A stretch of 28,303 nt of DNA, from positions 1 to 28,303 of the forward strand of contig JBOHLV010000032.1 in assembly GCA_050729815.1 (NCBI GenBank), read 5' to 3'. This document shows, in pieces, positions 16,711 to 23,689 of this stretch. The stretch is from JAATGI01 sp050729815 (GTDB taxonomy: Bacteria; Pseudomonadota; Alphaproteobacteria; ATCC43930; CGMCC-115725). The translations under genes were made by a program, and so were the position numbers. The notes under the pieces are model-generated. The model saw only the letters and a list, made by a program, of their open reading frames with translations, did no database searches and was not told the DNA's origin. Every line of letters begins with the position of its first letter. Positions within the stretch are counted from its first letter, which is position 1.

Positions 16711-17867
16711 CGCTTCGTCCCCAACAGGTTTCGGGCGATCACCCATTGATGCACCTCGGTCGGCCCGTCATAGATGCGCATGGTGCGCAAGCGGTTCGCC
16801 ATCAGTTGCAGCGGCACTTCCTTGGTCATGCCCATGGCGCCGTACATCTGCATGGCGTGATCGACGATCTCCCACGCCATCTCGACCGCGAACGCCTTGA
16901 TCATGGAGATTTCACCCCGCGCCTCTTGGCCCTTATCGAGCTTCACCGCGCAGTCATAGGTCATCAGCCGCGCGGCGTGGATTTTCGTCGCCGCGTCCGA
17001 GACCCAACCTTGGATCACGCCGCGCTCACTCAAGGGCACGCCAAAGGTGACGCGCTGCGGCGCATATTCGCACATCATCGAGAGCGCGCGCTGCGCCAAA
17101 CCGACGGCCCACGACGCCATTTGCACCCGGCGCGTGCCGAAGCGCAGTTGCATCGGCGCGAAGCCGGCACCTTCCTTGCCTAGCAGCTTCCAGCCTTCGA
17201 TGCGGCAATCCTCGAACACCACCTCATACGTCGTCATGCCGCCGATCATGGGAATGCGGCGCAGCACCTCGAAACCGGGCGTGCCCTTGTCGACGAGAAA
17301 GGCCGAGATCGCGCCGCGTTTCTCCTTGCCGGTGCGCGCCATCACGATGGTGAAGTCGGCGTCGGCGGCACGGCTGGTCCAGATCTTGCGGCCGTTGATG
17401 ACCCAGTCGTCGCCATCGCGTTCGGCGCGCGTGATCAAGGCGGCGGGATCGGAGCCGGCGCCAGGCTCCGACGCGGCGATGGCGGAGATCGTGTCGCCAC
17501 GGACATAAGGTTCAAGATAGGCCGTGCGCTGCCGCTCGTTCACCGTCGTCATCAGCATGCGCAGGTTCGGCGAATCCGGCGGCAGGGTGTAGGGCGTGAT
17601 GGTATGGCCCATCTCCTCGTTGACACCGACCAGCGCGACATTCGGTAAATCCATGCCACCGATATCGGTCGGCGCGTCGAGCCCCCACAGGCCGAGCTTT
17701 TTCGACACCTCGTCGATGCGCGCATGATCCGCGGCATCGAGCGCAAGGCCGCTTCCCTCATGCTCCCTCGCCAATGCCTTGGGCTCGAGCGGCATTAATT
17801 CGGCGCGCACGAATTTGTGCACCAGCTCCTTGAGCATGCGATCTTCTTCGGCGAGCTCAAAGTCCAT
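16707..17867 (-). CDS. Acyl-CoA dehydrogenase
   Basis: The product is 386 residues, standard for soluble FAD-dependent acyl-CoA dehydrogenases. The N-terminal helical domain is followed by the FAD/substrate motif AASEPGAGSDPAALITRAER and WVINGRKIWTSRA (about 130-165), then the C-terminal helical domain with MQMYGAMGMTKEVPL. Near the C-terminus, RIYDGPTEVHQWVIARNLL has Asp in the place of the catalytic Glu of medium-chain enzymes, a pattern also seen in ACAD10/11-like members, so the base may differ (inference). ATG 17867 lies two bases after the CaiB stop and has AGAGGA upstream. It probably oxidises the acyl-CoA made by the adjacent CoA transferase. The natural substrate is unknown. Confidence 0.93.
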   Translation of the reverse strand: MDFELAEEDRMLKELVHKFVRAELMPLEPKALAREHEGSGLALDAADHARIDEVSKKLGLWGLDAPTDIGGMDLPNVALVGVNEEMGHTITPYTLPPDSPNLRMLMTTVNERQRTAYLEPYVRGDTISAIAASEPGAGSDPAALITRAERDGDDWVINGRKIWTSRAADADFTIVMARTGKEKRGAISAFLVDKGTPGFEVLRRIPMIGGMTTYEVVFEDCRIEGWKLLGKEGAGFAPMQLRFGTRRVQMASWAVGLAQRALSMMCEYAPQRVTFGVPLSERGVIQGWVSDAATKIHAARLMTYDCAVKLDKGQEARGEISMIKAFAVEMAWEIVDHAMQMYGAMGMTKEVPLQLMANRLRTMRIYDGPTEVHQWVIARNLLGTKR

Positions 17868-17869
17868 TT

Positions 17870-19105
17870 CTATTTCCTCTCCACCAGAATATTTCGCGTC
17901 CGCAGCACCGCGATGTCGTCATCACGAAAGCCGGCCTCGCGCAGGATTTCGGCATTGTGCTGACCCAAGGTCGGCGCCAGGCGCCGCACCCTGGCGGGCG
18001 TTTCGGCGAATTTGGTTGTCGGCCGCGTGAAGTGCACGGTGCCCTCGGTCGGATGCTCGGCGGTCTGAAACAGCTTGGTCGCAACCAGTTGCGGATGGCG
18101 TGGCAACTCGTCGAGGCCATAGACCGGCGTCGCCGGAATGTCGAGTTCGTGGCACAGCTTCATCCATTCCGCCGTGGTCCGCGTCCGCGTGATGGTGGCG
18201 AGCAGCGCGTACACTTCCTTGCTGCGCGCGTAGCGCTCCTCGCGATCCTTGATCATCGGCAATTCCGCCAGTTCGGGCCGGCCCACGGCCTTTAGGAGCG
18301 CGGACCAGCGTTCGGCCGTATAGGGCAGGATACCGATATAACCGTCCTTGGTGGGCGACGGGCTGCGGCCGCCGCCGAGAATGCGGGTGTAGCCCACCGG
18401 ACCCGGCGGCTCAAAGGTGAGGCCACCCAAATGCTCCGCCATGACGAAGGCGGTCATTGTTTCCAGCATCGGTACTTCGACATATTGGCCTTGGCGGGTG
18501 CGCTGGCGATGGAACAGCGCCGCCAGGACCGCATTCACGACCGCCATGCCCGTCGTCTTATCGGCGACCAGCGTCGGGATGAAGTCGGGCGCGTCTTTGC
18601 CCATACCGGTGATCGCAACGAGACCGCTTGCCGCCTGGATGACATCGTCGAACGCCGGCTTGCCGGCATCCGGCCCGTCCTCGTCGAAGCCGGTGGCGGC
18701 GCAATAGACGATGTCGGGCCGCAGCGCCTTCACCGCCTTGTAGCCGAAGCCGAGCCGTTCGATCGCCTCCACCCGCATATTGTGCACCAGCACGTCGCAG
18801 CTCGGCACGACGCGGCGCAATGCGGCCACGCCGTCGGGCTGACGCAGGTCGATACACAGCGAGCGCTTGTTGCGGTTGAGGTTCATGAATGTCGCCGCCA
18901 TGCCCGGGCGGCGCATGTAGCTGCCGCTGCGCATCAAATCGCCGGCTGGACTTTCCACCTTGATGACGTCCGCGCCGTAATCGCCCAGGGTCTGCGTCGC
19001 CAACGGGCCGAGCACGACGTTGGTGATATCGAGGACGCGGATGCCGACCAGCGGGCCAGCAGCCTCCGACCCGGCATCGTTGGGCAAGGAGTTGGCGCTT
19101 GTCAT
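17870..19105 (-). CDS. CaiB/BaiF family (class III) CoA transferase
   Basis: The product is 411 residues, the usual length for this family, which moves CoA between acyl-CoA donors and carboxylic acids. Visible hallmarks are GIRVLDITNVVLGPLATQTL and GADVIKVESPAGD near the N-terminus, NRNKRSLCIDLRQPDG, and PAFDDVIQAASG, which holds the catalytic Asp position. The frame extends upstream to a TTG at 19204, but I place the start at ATG 19105, because the domain begins just after it and because it overlaps the stop of a short leader ORF as ATGA. No separate ribosome site precedes 19105, which fits translational coupling. It heads the operon with the acyl-CoA dehydrogenase and crotonase. The substrate is unknown. 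Confidence 0.92.
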   Translation of the reverse strand: MTSANSLPNDAGSEAAGPLVGIRVLDITNVVLGPLATQTLGDYGADVIKVESPAGDLMRSGSYMRRPGMAATFMNLNRNKRSLCIDLRQPDGVAALRRVVPSCDVLVHNMRVEAIERLGFGYKAVKALRPDIVYCAATGFDEDGPDAGKPAFDDVIQAASGLVAITGMGKDAPDFIPTLVADKTTGMAVVNAVLAALFHRQRTRQGQYVEVPMLETMTAFVMAEHLGGLTFEPPGPVGYTRILGGGRSPSPTKDGYIGILPYTAERWSALLKAVGRPELAELPMIKDREERYARSKEVYALLATITRTRTTAEWMKLCHELDIPATPVYGLDELPRHPQLVATKLFQTAEHPTEGTVHFTRPTTKFAETPARVRRLAPTLGQHNAEILREAGFRDDDIAVLRTRNILVERK

Positions 19106-19188
19106 CGGTCGGCACCGCTGCGAGCGTCCACGCATTTTGGACGCAGAAACGTCTGACGCCGGTTCCACCCTTCGACGTTGCGCTTCAT
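19102..19188 (-). CDS. 28-codon leader ORF coupled to the CoA transferase
   Basis: GGGGAGG lies seven bases before ATG 19188, the best ribosome site in this part of the window. It opens a 28-codon frame (beginning MKRNVEGWNRRQ) whose TGA overlaps the ATG of the CoA transferase. The peptide is basic and has no recognised domain or attenuator-like codon run. It most likely serves to load ribosomes for coupled translation of the downstream enzyme. It could also be a regulatory leader, or the ribosome site could belong to a lost upstream gene. Confidence 0.4.
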   Translation of the reverse strand: MKRNVEGWNRRQTFLRPKCVDARSGADR

Positions 19189-19257
19189 CTTCGAGCCTCC
19201 CCAAGCCGCGACCTCACAGAAGCCTCCAGATTCCATTTGCAGGGACATTGCTCTAAT

Positions 19258-21411
19258 TCAGTGACAAAGAAATCGAAATGCTGATTTGCCGGGCAGAAAG
19301 AAATAGCCACTGCCCTTTACCGTCACGAAATCCTTCAACCCGGTGACGCGCACGGGGCCGCGAGGCGTTGGGATGGTCAGCACATCGCTCTCGGTCCGTT
19401 GCCCCAGAACGGGATCGACTTCCCGCTCGAGGCCCGCGAAACTCGGTCCGCACAGCCAGGTTTTCTGAACGAATTCGAACTGACGCTCGATGTCGACGTT
19501 GAGGCACAGGAAGATGAGTCCCGGTTTCGTCAGCGCGCCCTGGGGCTCGTAGTGCCGGCCGACGCGCAAGATGCGATGGCGGTTGGTGATCGACAGTTCC
19601 AATTGCGCCGTCGGCGATAGATCGGCGTAAGGATCGGCGCCGGCCTGGCGCGCCAGGAAATCCAATGCCGGGTCAGGCGACACCGGGGTAAAGCTTTCGC
19701 GTGGATTGGCGCGGCGAACATGGGCGCCGAACGGGCAGCGCAGCCCGCTCGGGTCCTCGACGCCGAACAGAAAATCATTGTCCGGCGTCGGCGGGTCGCC
19801 AGGGGCGGCGCGCCGCGAGCCCGGCCGATCCGGATTGCGCACGAGCGAGGTTCCGTCGTGCCAACGCCCAACCATCTTCGCCGCGAGCCATTGTTCCGTT
19901 GGAACGTCGCGCGACGCGGCGGCGCTGACGGCCGGCTGCCGGGCCGCCATCGCCAGGAATTCGTTGAAACCGGCGACATCCTGCTCGAGATGCCGCACCA
20001 CGAGATAGCTGCCGTTGATCCCAAGGTCCTTGCGGCCGGTGGGCTGCGGCGTCGAGAAATCGGGGCGCGATTCCGCGGGGTCCGGCGTCGCGGCGCGAAG
20101 GATATCGCGCGGATCGTCACCGGCGGCGACGCTCGGAGAGGATGGGACGTAACCGAGATTGTCGGGGTAACCCATAACAAACTCGCCCGGCGCGACCAGA
20201 TGGTTGCGGTTCTCTGCCGAAGACCATTTGCCGACGCCGCGGATCACCGGATCGGAAACGCCGTCGGCGAAGCCGAAGGGCTCGACGATCTGCTGGCCCC
20301 GCGGTGGGTTCGGGGCGAGCCGGACCTGATAGACCACCGTGTGGCCGGCGGCCTGCGCCGCCGCGATCCGCGCCGAGACGAGTTGCGCGAAGCGTCCTTC
20401 GTCGCGCGCGTAGATCAGCATGACGGCATCGACGGGGGCTTCGTCACTGCCCCACAACCAGTGCTCCGGGCTGTTGCTCCCGATGTCGCCGACCGCGCGG
20501 GCGCGCCAAGTCGCCGCGCTGCCGTGCTGGAAGGGCACCGGGAAGGTTTCGATATGGCGCGGCTCCAGTCCCAGCCTTTCGAGGCCGGTGCGCGACAGGC
20601 CGAGCAGCAGCGCCGAGTCGGCGGTCAGATGGTCGCCATAACTGATCTCGGGTTCGAGGGAAGCTAGCCAGGTCTTGTTGCGGTCGCGATCCGGCGACAG
20701 GCGGATGAACAGCGACACGCTATACGTCAGCCGGCGCAGCCCGCCGAAAATCAGCGTCGGGATCTGCGGCACGTCGAGCAGATCGGTCGGGCGCGGCGTC
20801 GAGCCGAAACAGGCCAGCCAATCCTTCGCCGCCGCCTCGGTGACGGCGCCGGTGATGCCTTGGCGGATCGCGGCGTTGGTCCGGATCCGCGGCAGAGTCA
20901 GCTGAGGATAGGCCGAGTACCAGACCAGCGTTGGCCGTTGCTGGCGACGAGTCCACCGCCGCAGCCGATCGCCGTCCGTCGCGCCGGCATTGAACAAGTT
21001 GCTTGTTCTCGGAAAGCCGGCCGTGTTGCTCCAGATTCCGGTGACCCCCTGATGCGCCAACTGGATGAAGTCTTCGAGGTAGTTTTCCCAGGTTCCGTCG
21101 AAATTGGACCAGAATAACAACTGGTTGGTGCGCGGCAGCAGGACCCAGCGGGCGAAATGGATCACGCTGGTGGTCGCGAGGTATCCCGTTATCGAGAAAT
21201 GCAATCCGAGCTGTGCCGCAAGCCACAATCCGACGCGCAGGGTGAACAGCCGCAGCGGGCCAAGCTTCATTGTCGAGGCAGCCGCCATGTGATTTTGCGC
21301 GCCGAAATTTTCCCGCTTCATGATGTCGGCCACCGCCGCCGCCGAGGGGGGGAATGTCTTCGGGGACGTCCGACTCTTCCTTGCGTCGCAGCAGGGCATA
21401 GATCGCGGCAC
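19258..21411 (-). CDS. DyP-type heme peroxidase, catalytic part of a split gene
   Basis: This frame has 717 codons. After a hydrophobic stretch (about 50-93), a domain of about 120 residues precedes the DyP peroxidase region (about 240-710). The DyP motif GFADGVSDP holds the distal Asp383, GINGSYLVVRHLEQD is the family core, and CPFGAHVRRANPR carries the proximal heme ligand His564. DyP enzymes oxidise aromatic substrates with hydrogen peroxide. The first residues up to about codon 20 are out of frame with the true protein: homology continues from the upstream frame at the C7 tract 21346-21352. If the break is real, translation could restart at ATG 21321. The membrane segments suggest anchoring with the heme domain on one face. 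The P450 gene lies upstream in the same run. Confidence 0.85.
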   Translation of the reverse strand: MPRSMPCCDARKSRTSPKTFPPSAAAVADIMKRENFGAQNHMAAASTMKLGPLRLFTLRVGLWLAAQLGLHFSITGYLATTSVIHFARWVLLPRTNQLLFWSNFDGTWENYLEDFIQLAHQGVTGIWSNTAGFPRTSNLFNAGATDGDRLRRWTRRQQRPTLVWYSAYPQLTLPRIRTNAAIRQGITGAVTEAAAKDWLACFGSTPRPTDLLDVPQIPTLIFGGLRRLTYSVSLFIRLSPDRDRNKTWLASLEPEISYGDHLTADSALLLGLSRTGLERLGLEPRHIETFPVPFQHGSAATWRARAVGDIGSNSPEHWLWGSDEAPVDAVMLIYARDEGRFAQLVSARIAAAQAAGHTVVYQVRLAPNPPRGQQIVEPFGFADGVSDPVIRGVGKWSSAENRNHLVAPGEFVMGYPDNLGYVPSSPSVAAGDDPRDILRAATPDPAESRPDFSTPQPTGRKDLGINGSYLVVRHLEQDVAGFNEFLAMAARQPAVSAAASRDVPTEQWLAAKMVGRWHDGTSLVRNPDRPGSRRAAPGDPPTPDNDFLFGVEDPSGLRCPFGAHVRRANPRESFTPVSPDPALDFLARQAGADPYADLSPTAQLELSITNRHRILRVGRHYEPQGALTKPGLIFLCLNVDIERQFEFVQKTWLCGPSFAGLEREVDPVLGQRTESDVLTIPTPRGPVRVTGLKDFVTVKGSGYFFLPGKSAFRFLCH

Positions 21412-22270
21412 ATGGCGCCATCAGCGCGGCGCCCCCGATCCAAAGGGCAGTCAGGAAAGGTCCGGCAAGCCAGCCGATCACCAGCGTGATCACGGCGGCG
21501 GCGAGGAACAGCCAGCGAGCCGCCGGCAGCGCCGCTGCCGCAACCACGAACAGCACGGCAAGAACCACGCCCGCGATCGGTCCGCCGACCCAACAGGCGA
21601 GCGCGAACGCGGCGGCCCCGACCAGAAGAAACGGCCACAGCAAGGTTATGACCAATGACCCAAGGACCGGCAGGACCGCCGTCGCCAGCGGCGGCATCGG
21701 GCCGAGGAAGTCGGCGGGCTCGGGCGCGAACGCCCATTTCTCCGCCTCATCGGCCCACAGCCGGCGCTTCACATCCTGCAACGTGGCGAGGGCCGAGAGA
21801 GACCGCGGCGCGTCGTCGAGCATCGCCGAGATCGTCGTCGCCAGCGCGTGTTCGCGCTTGATCCGGGGGACCGTCAGTTCCGGCGTGCCGTCGAAATTGA
21901 GGCCGGGCGTCGTGAACCAGCCTTGTCCGACCTCGAGCCGGTAACGGTCGAGGAAATCGCGCATCGGCCTGTTGCCGAGCGACAACCCGGCGGCCTCGAC
22001 AATCTCGCGCAGTGGCTTGCCGATCGCGTTCTGCAGCCCCTCGAGGACCCGCGGCGTACCGCCATCGGCGTTCACCTCGATCAGGATGTGCGCCGGTCGG
22101 CGGTCCTCGCCCGGCAATACCGTGATGCTGATGAAGTGGACGAAGGCGGCGGCGTCCAGCGGGTCCCGCATCGCGGGACCGGCCGGATTGCCAAGGGCGT
22201 CGAGCCTTGCCTCGACCGCGCCCGACAGCGCTGCATCGAACGGGATTGCTATGGTCACAAGCGAATGCAT
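20720..22270 (-). CDS. N-terminal membrane part of the split DyP protein
   Basis: The real coding part runs from ATG 22270 to about 21347 (308 codons); the remaining frame to 20720 is out-of-phase reading of the peroxidase. ATG 22270 is chosen because GGGAGG lies a few bases upstream. An in-frame ATG at 22282 sits inside that ribosome site. Residues 40-150 form a soluble domain (VHFISITVLP, IEVNADGG, PELTVPRIKRE), followed by four or five hydrophobic helices (197-295) and a short basic tail RRKEE. With one C fewer in the C7 run the frame joins the peroxidase (EDIPPSAAAVADIMKRE), giving one protein of about 1003 residues. The P450 stop lies 33 bases upstream. Confidence 0.65.
   Translation of the reverse strand: MHSLVTIAIPFDAALSGAVEARLDALGNPAGPAMRDPLDAAAFVHFISITVLPGEDRRPAHILIEVNADGGTPRVLEGLQNAIGKPLREIVEAAGLSLGNRPMRDFLDRYRLEVGQGWFTTPGLNFDGTPELTVPRIKREHALATTISAMLDDAPRSLSALATLQDVKRRLWADEAEKWAFAPEPADFLGPMPPLATAVLPVLGSLVITLLWPFLLVGAAAFALACWVGGPIAGVVLAVLFVVAAAALPAARWLFLAAAVITLVIGWLAGPFLTALWIGGAALMAPCAAIYALLRRKEESDVPEDIPPLGGGGGRHHEAGKFRRAKSHGGCLDNEAWPAAAVHPARRIVACGTARIAFLDNGIPRDHQRDPFRPLGPAAAHQPVVILVQFRRNLGKLPRRLHPVGASGGHRNLEQHGRLSENKQLVQCRRDGRRSAAAVDSSPATANAGLVLGLSSADSAADPDQRRDPPRHHRRRHRGGGEGLAGLFRLDAAPDRSARRAADPDADFRRAAPADV
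21346..21352 (-). other. C7 homopolymer at the frame junction of the DyP gene
   Basis: Seven consecutive C on the minus strand sit exactly where the N-terminal and catalytic frames of the DyP protein meet. Removing one C joins them without a stop. Such tracts can be slippage sites in replication (phase variation) or translation, and they are also frequent sequencing-error sites. Confidence 0.6.
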
Positions 22271-22303
22271 GATCCCTCCCATTACCCCGCGCCATTCCCC
22301 GGG

Positions 22304-23626
22304 TCAGACGCGCGGGTCGGCGAACTCCACGAAGAGATGCTCCGGAAACGGACCGAGCAACTGCAACTGTCCCAACTTGCCCGGCGCCCGACGCAGCCCC
22401 TTTGTCAGCAGCAAAGCTTTGAACATGGCGGTGATCTGGGCCCGGGCGATATAGATGCCGGTGCACCAATGGAGGCCGCCGCCGAACAGCATATAGTCGG
22501 AAGCCTGCCGGTCGGGATTGAACTCGTTCGGTCGGGCAACGCGGCGCCCGTCGAACATCGCCGACTGCGTTCCCGCGAGCAGCTTCGCGCCCTTGGGCAA
22601 CCGCGCCTGCCGCCGGGTGCCGGCGGCAAGGGTATAGTCCGTGACGCAATTTCGGAACGGACCGGGGTTCAACGGTTTGAAACGCATCACTTCGAACAGG
22701 CACCGGGTCAGCAGCTTGTCGTCGCCGGCCTCGGCCGCCGCCCGGGTCCGCGCCATGAAGTCGGGACGGCGCAACAACATCTCCAGCATGTGCCCCGCCG
22801 CCATGGTATTGGTGGGCACGAAGCCGCTGATCATGCCGATGAGGAAGGTGCGGATAATGGCGTCGTCGAGTCCGGTCGCGCCCGCGCGCTGCATCGCGAT
22901 CAGTCGGGCCAGAACGGTGTCGGGCAGTCCTCTCCCCGCTTTCGCCTCTTCGATCGCGTGATCGACCACGGGCCGCAGCCGCGCGCCGGCGGCCAGCGCC
23001 ACGCGCCGATAGGCGGGCTTGTCCGTCGGATCGCCGAACATGAAGTTGCTCATCGCGATCGTCCAGTGGCCGAACGTCACCTTCAGATCGTCCGCGATCG
23101 GCACGCCGTAATAGCGTTCGCAGATCTTGGTCGGGATTAGGGTGATGAAGTCTTGAATGGCGTCGAGGCGGCCGCCGCTTCCATCGATGATCTCGCGCGC
23201 GAATTGCCCCGATAGCGGGGTGACGATCGTCGCGGCGTCGTCGAGCGTGAAGGCGTGCATCACCTGTTTCTGCCAACGCCAATAATCGGCGTTCGCCTGT
23301 TCCATCCCCAGCAAAAAGTTGGGACCGCCGTCGAGCGCGCTCACCTTGTCGCCAAACGGCACCGGAAATGCGTCATTGTGGGTGAGAACCTCCTCGACAT
23401 CGTCGAAGCGGGTGATCATCCAGAAATCGGTGAACGGCAGATGCGCGATCGGGCGGAAGCGCCGCAGCGTCGCGAACAGCCATCGCGGATCCTCGAACAG
23501 TCGCAACGTCAGCCGTTCAACGAAGCTCTGTTGGCGTAAGTCGTTCAGGTCGAACGGCGACGGCGGCGCCCCCGGCGTGGCGCCGCCAGCCATTGTTCCG
23601 ACAGGTTCATCGTGATCGACGGACAT
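22304..23626 (-). CDS. Cytochrome P450 with atypical I-helix
   Basis: The product is a 440-residue soluble bacterial-type P450. The heme-binding loop MLFGGGLHWCTGIYIARAQ provides the thiolate ligand Cys388, the K-helix ExxR is Glu312-Arg315 (FEVMR), and the C-helix has YWRWQKQVMH. In the I-helix the usual acid-alcohol pair (A/G-G-x-D/E-T) is replaced by SGFVPTNTMA (267-276), with no acid, which argues against ordinary O2/NADPH monooxygenation and for peroxide use or an isomerase-like reaction (inference). A GGGGGA ribosome site precedes ATG 23626. No ferredoxin or reductase gene is nearby. The next gene encodes a DyP peroxidase 33 bases downstream. Confidence 0.93.
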   Translation of the reverse strand: MSVDHDEPVGTMAGGATPGAPPSPFDLNDLRQQSFVERLTLRLFEDPRWLFATLRRFRPIAHLPFTDFWMITRFDDVEEVLTHNDAFPVPFGDKVSALDGGPNFLLGMEQANADYWRWQKQVMHAFTLDDAATIVTPLSGQFAREIIDGSGGRLDAIQDFITLIPTKICERYYGVPIADDLKVTFGHWTIAMSNFMFGDPTDKPAYRRVALAAGARLRPVVDHAIEEAKAGRGLPDTVLARLIAMQRAGATGLDDAIIRTFLIGMISGFVPTNTMAAGHMLEMLLRRPDFMARTRAAAEAGDDKLLTRCLFEVMRFKPLNPGPFRNCVTDYTLAAGTRRQARLPKGAKLLAGTQSAMFDGRRVARPNEFNPDRQASDYMLFGGGLHWCTGIYIARAQITAMFKALLLTKGLRRAPGKLGQLQLLGPFPEHLFVEFADPRV

Positions 23627-23689
23627 GCATATCCCCCACCATTTGCGCCGGCGCTTGCCAGTCGGCGGAATGCCGAACTCGACCTTCGC

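Noticed and set aside
21747..23282. 511-codon minus-strand open frame overlapping the P450 and the DyP N-terminal part
   Set aside because: It overlaps two recognised genes in another frame and has an Arg-rich, low-complexity translation.
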